A stretch of DNA of 64,000 bases, taken from NCBI RefSeq assembly GCF_000374185.1, contig NZ_KB910518.1, forward strand, positions 4,264,530 through 4,328,529, read 5' to 3'. The notes under the pieces are model-generated. The model did no database searches. It worked only from the letters and a program-made list of their open reading frames with translations, and was not told the DNA's origin. This document shows positions 61,993 to 64,000 of this stretch, in pieces (the stretch's first letter is position 1; each line of letters starts with the position of its first letter). Both the position numbers and the translations under genes were made by a program. This DNA comes from Paenibacillus sp. HW567 (GTDB lineage: Bacteria; Bacillota; Bacilli; Paenibacillales; Paenibacillaceae).

Positions 61993-64000
61993 TTATTCCA
62001 AAAATGGGCCAATCATCGAATCGGCATTTTTTTTCACTTCCTCAGGTGCTCCGGTGGCAACAATCTCCCCTCCCTTGTGTCCTGCGCCTGGCCCCAGCTC
62101 GATAAGATAATCACAATAGGAAAGAACATACGGGTCGTGTTCGATCAATATGACGGAATGCTTGCCGGCTACCAGTTTGCTTAAGATCATCAGCAATTTT
62201 TCGGCATCGTAGTAGCTGAGTCCGACAGTAGGTTCATCCAAGATATACAGATAGTTGACTTTCCCGCTTTTCCCCAGCTCTCTGGCGAGCTTTAACCGTT
62301 GCACTTCTCCTCCGCTCAGTGTGGTGAGACTTTGACCTAAGTGAATGTAACCCATGCCCATCTCTTCAATCGCAGCAAGCAGGCTGCTGATTTTGGGATG
62401 ATCCTGAAAGAATGCCTGGGCTTCTGTAACAGACATCGCAAGGATGTCAGCAATACTGCGCTGCTTATACTTCACCCGCAGCACCTCATCCTTAAAGCGT
62501 TTGCCTTGGCAGGACGGGCATTCCTCACTGAACACAAGCTGGCTCAGCCACCTCTTGATATGCCCGTAGCCATTGCACATTGGACATGAGCCCATGGAAT
62601 TAAAGGAAAAATGCCCTTTCGTAAATTGCTGAGCCGCAGCCGCCTCCTGTGTAGAGAAAATATGGCGAATCGGCTCCCAGACTCCCAGAAAGGTAGCCAC
62701 AATCGAATTTTCATGCCTCCGGGCCAACTGCTGGGTGACGACAACAAAACCATCTATATTCCCGGCACCTTCCAGCTCCGCCTCTGCTCCGGTCTGGACG
62801 GTATCCGCCCCGGTCTCTCCTTCGTCCAAATGCTTGTTTCCCGGTGCCTTGGTCTTCAAGGCCGCCTGCAGCTTAGGGATCAGGGTATCAATCATCAGAG
62901 AGCTTTTTCCGCTGCCGGATAAACCGCAAATTCCGACGATAGACTGCAGCGGGATATCCACGTTAATATTCTTGAGGTTGTTCGTTTGGGCATTTCTGAT
63001 GGAAAGCCTGGGCGAGGAGGCATCCAATGCACTCGTATATTGTTTGGGCGGCATCGGTTTATGCAGCAGGTACTTGGCCGTTATGGATTCAGTGGAATCC
63101 AGAAAGCTGGCATAGTCCCCTTGATAGACGATAGTCCCGCCCTCTTGACCCGCTTTGGGACCAAAATCAATAATATACTCCGCCTGCCGGATCACACTTT
63201 CGTCATGCTCTACGACAATCACAGTATTTCCTTGCTGCTTCAAGCTTTGAAAGCTCTCAATAATCTTGGCCTTCTCCACTTCGTGCAAGCCCGCCGTCGG
63301 TTCATCAAAGATATAAATGATCGAATCCACCTTGGCCGAGAGATGGGACATAATATGCAGTCTCTGAATTTCCCCACCGCTGAGAGACGGAATTTCCCGG
63401 TACAGATTGAGATAAGATAATCCAACGGTCTCCATACAGATCAGCTTGCTGAGGATTTCCTTGATTAAATGCATCACAAAAGCAGTATGCGGCCTTACGG
63501 TCAGATAATGCTGAAAAAACGCAGTAAGCCCGAGCACATCCATCTGGCAAAGCTGGCCAATATGATTATTCTCCAGCGTGATGGCGAGTGCTCTGTCGCC
63601 AAGCCGGTACCCGCAGCATCTTGTACACGGCCGGGTGATGTGGAGATCGGGAAGCTGCTGGAGATTCACTTTTTTCAGCTTCTCCTCTATAACCACATTC
63701 ACTCCATAAAAGATAAGATTCTCTTTGCTCTGCGTCCGTTTGGGCCGATAATGCAAGAAGACATCTCTGGCCTCGCCGGATAATTGTGAAAACGGCGTCT
63801 CCGGCGCGAGATTATAGTATTTGATGAAGTTATCGAACCTCTTGGTGACATATTCCTTTTCTTCTTTTTTGTGCTGCGGAAACTCATAGGCGAATTGATG
63901 CCATACTTCTATTGATACACTGCCAGGCGGCAGAATCTTGGCGATATTCACCTCAGTTATTGTTCCTCTGCCGCTGCAGGCCGGGCAGGAGCCATGGGGC
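61993..64000 (-). CDS. UvrA-like ABC protein, DrrC-type self-resistance candidate (N-terminus beyond window)
   Basis: The frame is open to the right edge. A GTG at 63951 could be called a start, but coding continues upstream through a CPACSGRG zinc-binding motif, so the gene begins outside the window. Visible: the first ABC signature LSGGEIQRL (63362-63390) with its Walker B IYIFDEPTAGLH; the second Walker A GLSGSGKSS (62905-62935); a CPMC...CPSC zinc module near 62500-62600; and the second signature LSGGEVQRL near 62310 with ILDEPTVGL. This is the tandem-ABC UvrA layout without membrane domains. It is a UvrA paralogue rather than housekeeping UvrA, judging by the short insertions and the cluster location. 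DrrC of the daunorubicin cluster is such a protein and protects DNA from the drug. The same role here is inferred. Confidence 0.88.
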   Translation of the reverse strand, partial: PHGSCPACSGRGTITEVNIAKILPPGSVSIEVWHQFAYEFPQHKKEEKEYVTKRFDNFIKYYNLAPETPFSQLSGEARDVFLHYRPKRTQSKENLIFYGVNVVIEEKLKKVNLQQLPDLHITRPCTRCCGYRLGDRALAITLENNHIGQLCQMDVLGLTAFFQHYLTVRPHTAFVMHLIKEILSKLICMETVGLSYLNLYREIPSLSGGEIQRLHIMSHLSAKVDSIIYIFDEPTAGLHEVEKAKIIESFQSLKQQGNTVIVVEHDESVIRQAEYIIDFGPKAGQEGGTIVYQGDYASFLDSTESITAKYLLHKPMPPKQYTSALDASSPRLSIRNAQTNNLKNINVDIPLQSIVGICGLSGSGKSSLMIDTLIPKLQAALKTKAPGNKHLDEGETGADTVQTGAEAELEGAGNIDGFVVVTQQLARRHENSIVATFLGVWEPIRHIFSTQEAAAAQQFTKGHFSFNSMGSCPMCNGYGHIKRWLSQLVFSEECPSCQGKRFKDEVLRVKYKQRSIADILAMSVTEAQAFFQDHPKISSLLAAIEEMGMGYIHLGQSLTTLSGGEVQRLKLARELGKSGKVNYLYILDEPTVGLSYYDAEKLLMILSKLVAGKHSVILIEHDPYVLSYCDYLIELGPGAGHKGGEIVATGAPEEVKKNADSMIGPFLE

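Noticed and set aside
63949-63951. GTG as the true start of the UvrA-like gene
   Set aside because: The frame continues upstream to the window edge through a CPACSGRG zinc motif expected inside UvrA-like proteins, so the gene is truncated by the window.
1-64000. Insertion sequences, CRISPR arrays, tRNA or rRNA genes
   Set aside because: No transposase-like protein, terminal inverted repeats, regularly spaced short repeats or RNA gene signatures were seen. The only sizeable repeat found is the DH/KR tract.

Overview
The window is one long minus-strand biosynthetic operon from a Gram-positive, low-to-mid GC bacterium, most likely Paenibacillus or a close relative (inference). The evidence is strong AAGGAGG-type ribosome binding sites, frequent GTG and TTG starts, a sigma-A type promoter, and PKS/NRPS proteins with a Bacillales look. 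I see no credible gene on the plus strand. Both ends are cut by the window edge: an NRPS gene on the left and a UvrA-like gene on the right.

Layout in transcription order (right to left). 64000-60564: a UvrA-like ABC protein (partial), a protein with a possible BtrH-like N-terminal layout, and a discrete acyl carrier protein. 60563-60262: a 302-base non-coding stretch with a consensus promoter (TTGACA, 17 bases, TAATAT) and a leader hairpin. 60261-59539: a type II thioesterase, followed by an 18-bp perfect terminator hairpin. 59360-37762: three megasynthases of cis-AT ancestry. They read KS-[dead AT]-KR-DH-ACP-C-A-PCP, KS-[dead AT]-KR-ACP, and KS-AT-KR-ACP-C-A(Gly)-PCP. A HAD phosphatase gene lies between the first two. 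37737-36460: a discrete acyltransferase. 36470-9652: five AT-less KS-DH-KR-ACP modules, the third carrying an added C-A-PCP. The last two share a nearly identical 2-kb KR/DH segment and are both frame-disrupted in the KR linker. 9616-5300: a second possible BtrH-like protein, then three tightly overlapping genes for a sugar 3-dehydrogenase, a ROK sugar kinase and an AHBA-synthase-like aminotransferase. 5274-979: the terminating NRPS PCP-C-A(Ser)-PCP-TE. 936-1: the start of another NRPS with half a C domain followed by an A domain.

How it fits together (inference). The assembly line should make a polyene polyketide-peptide hybrid: an unusual non-amino-acid-type A unit, glycine, a triene segment, a small amino acid, a diene segment and serine, released by the TE. 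The aminotransferase, dehydrogenase, ROK kinase and HAD phosphatase match the RifK/L/N/M set of 3-amino-5-hydroxybenzoate (AHBA) and kanosamine biosynthesis. RifG, RifH and RifJ counterparts are absent here. The product may therefore contain AHBA, if those genes lie elsewhere, or a kanosamine-derived unit. The UvrA-like protein suggests self-protection against a DNA-acting product. I do not recognise the cluster as a characterised one; AHBA-type genes inside a Firmicute mixed cis/trans-AT PKS-NRPS are the most novel aspect.
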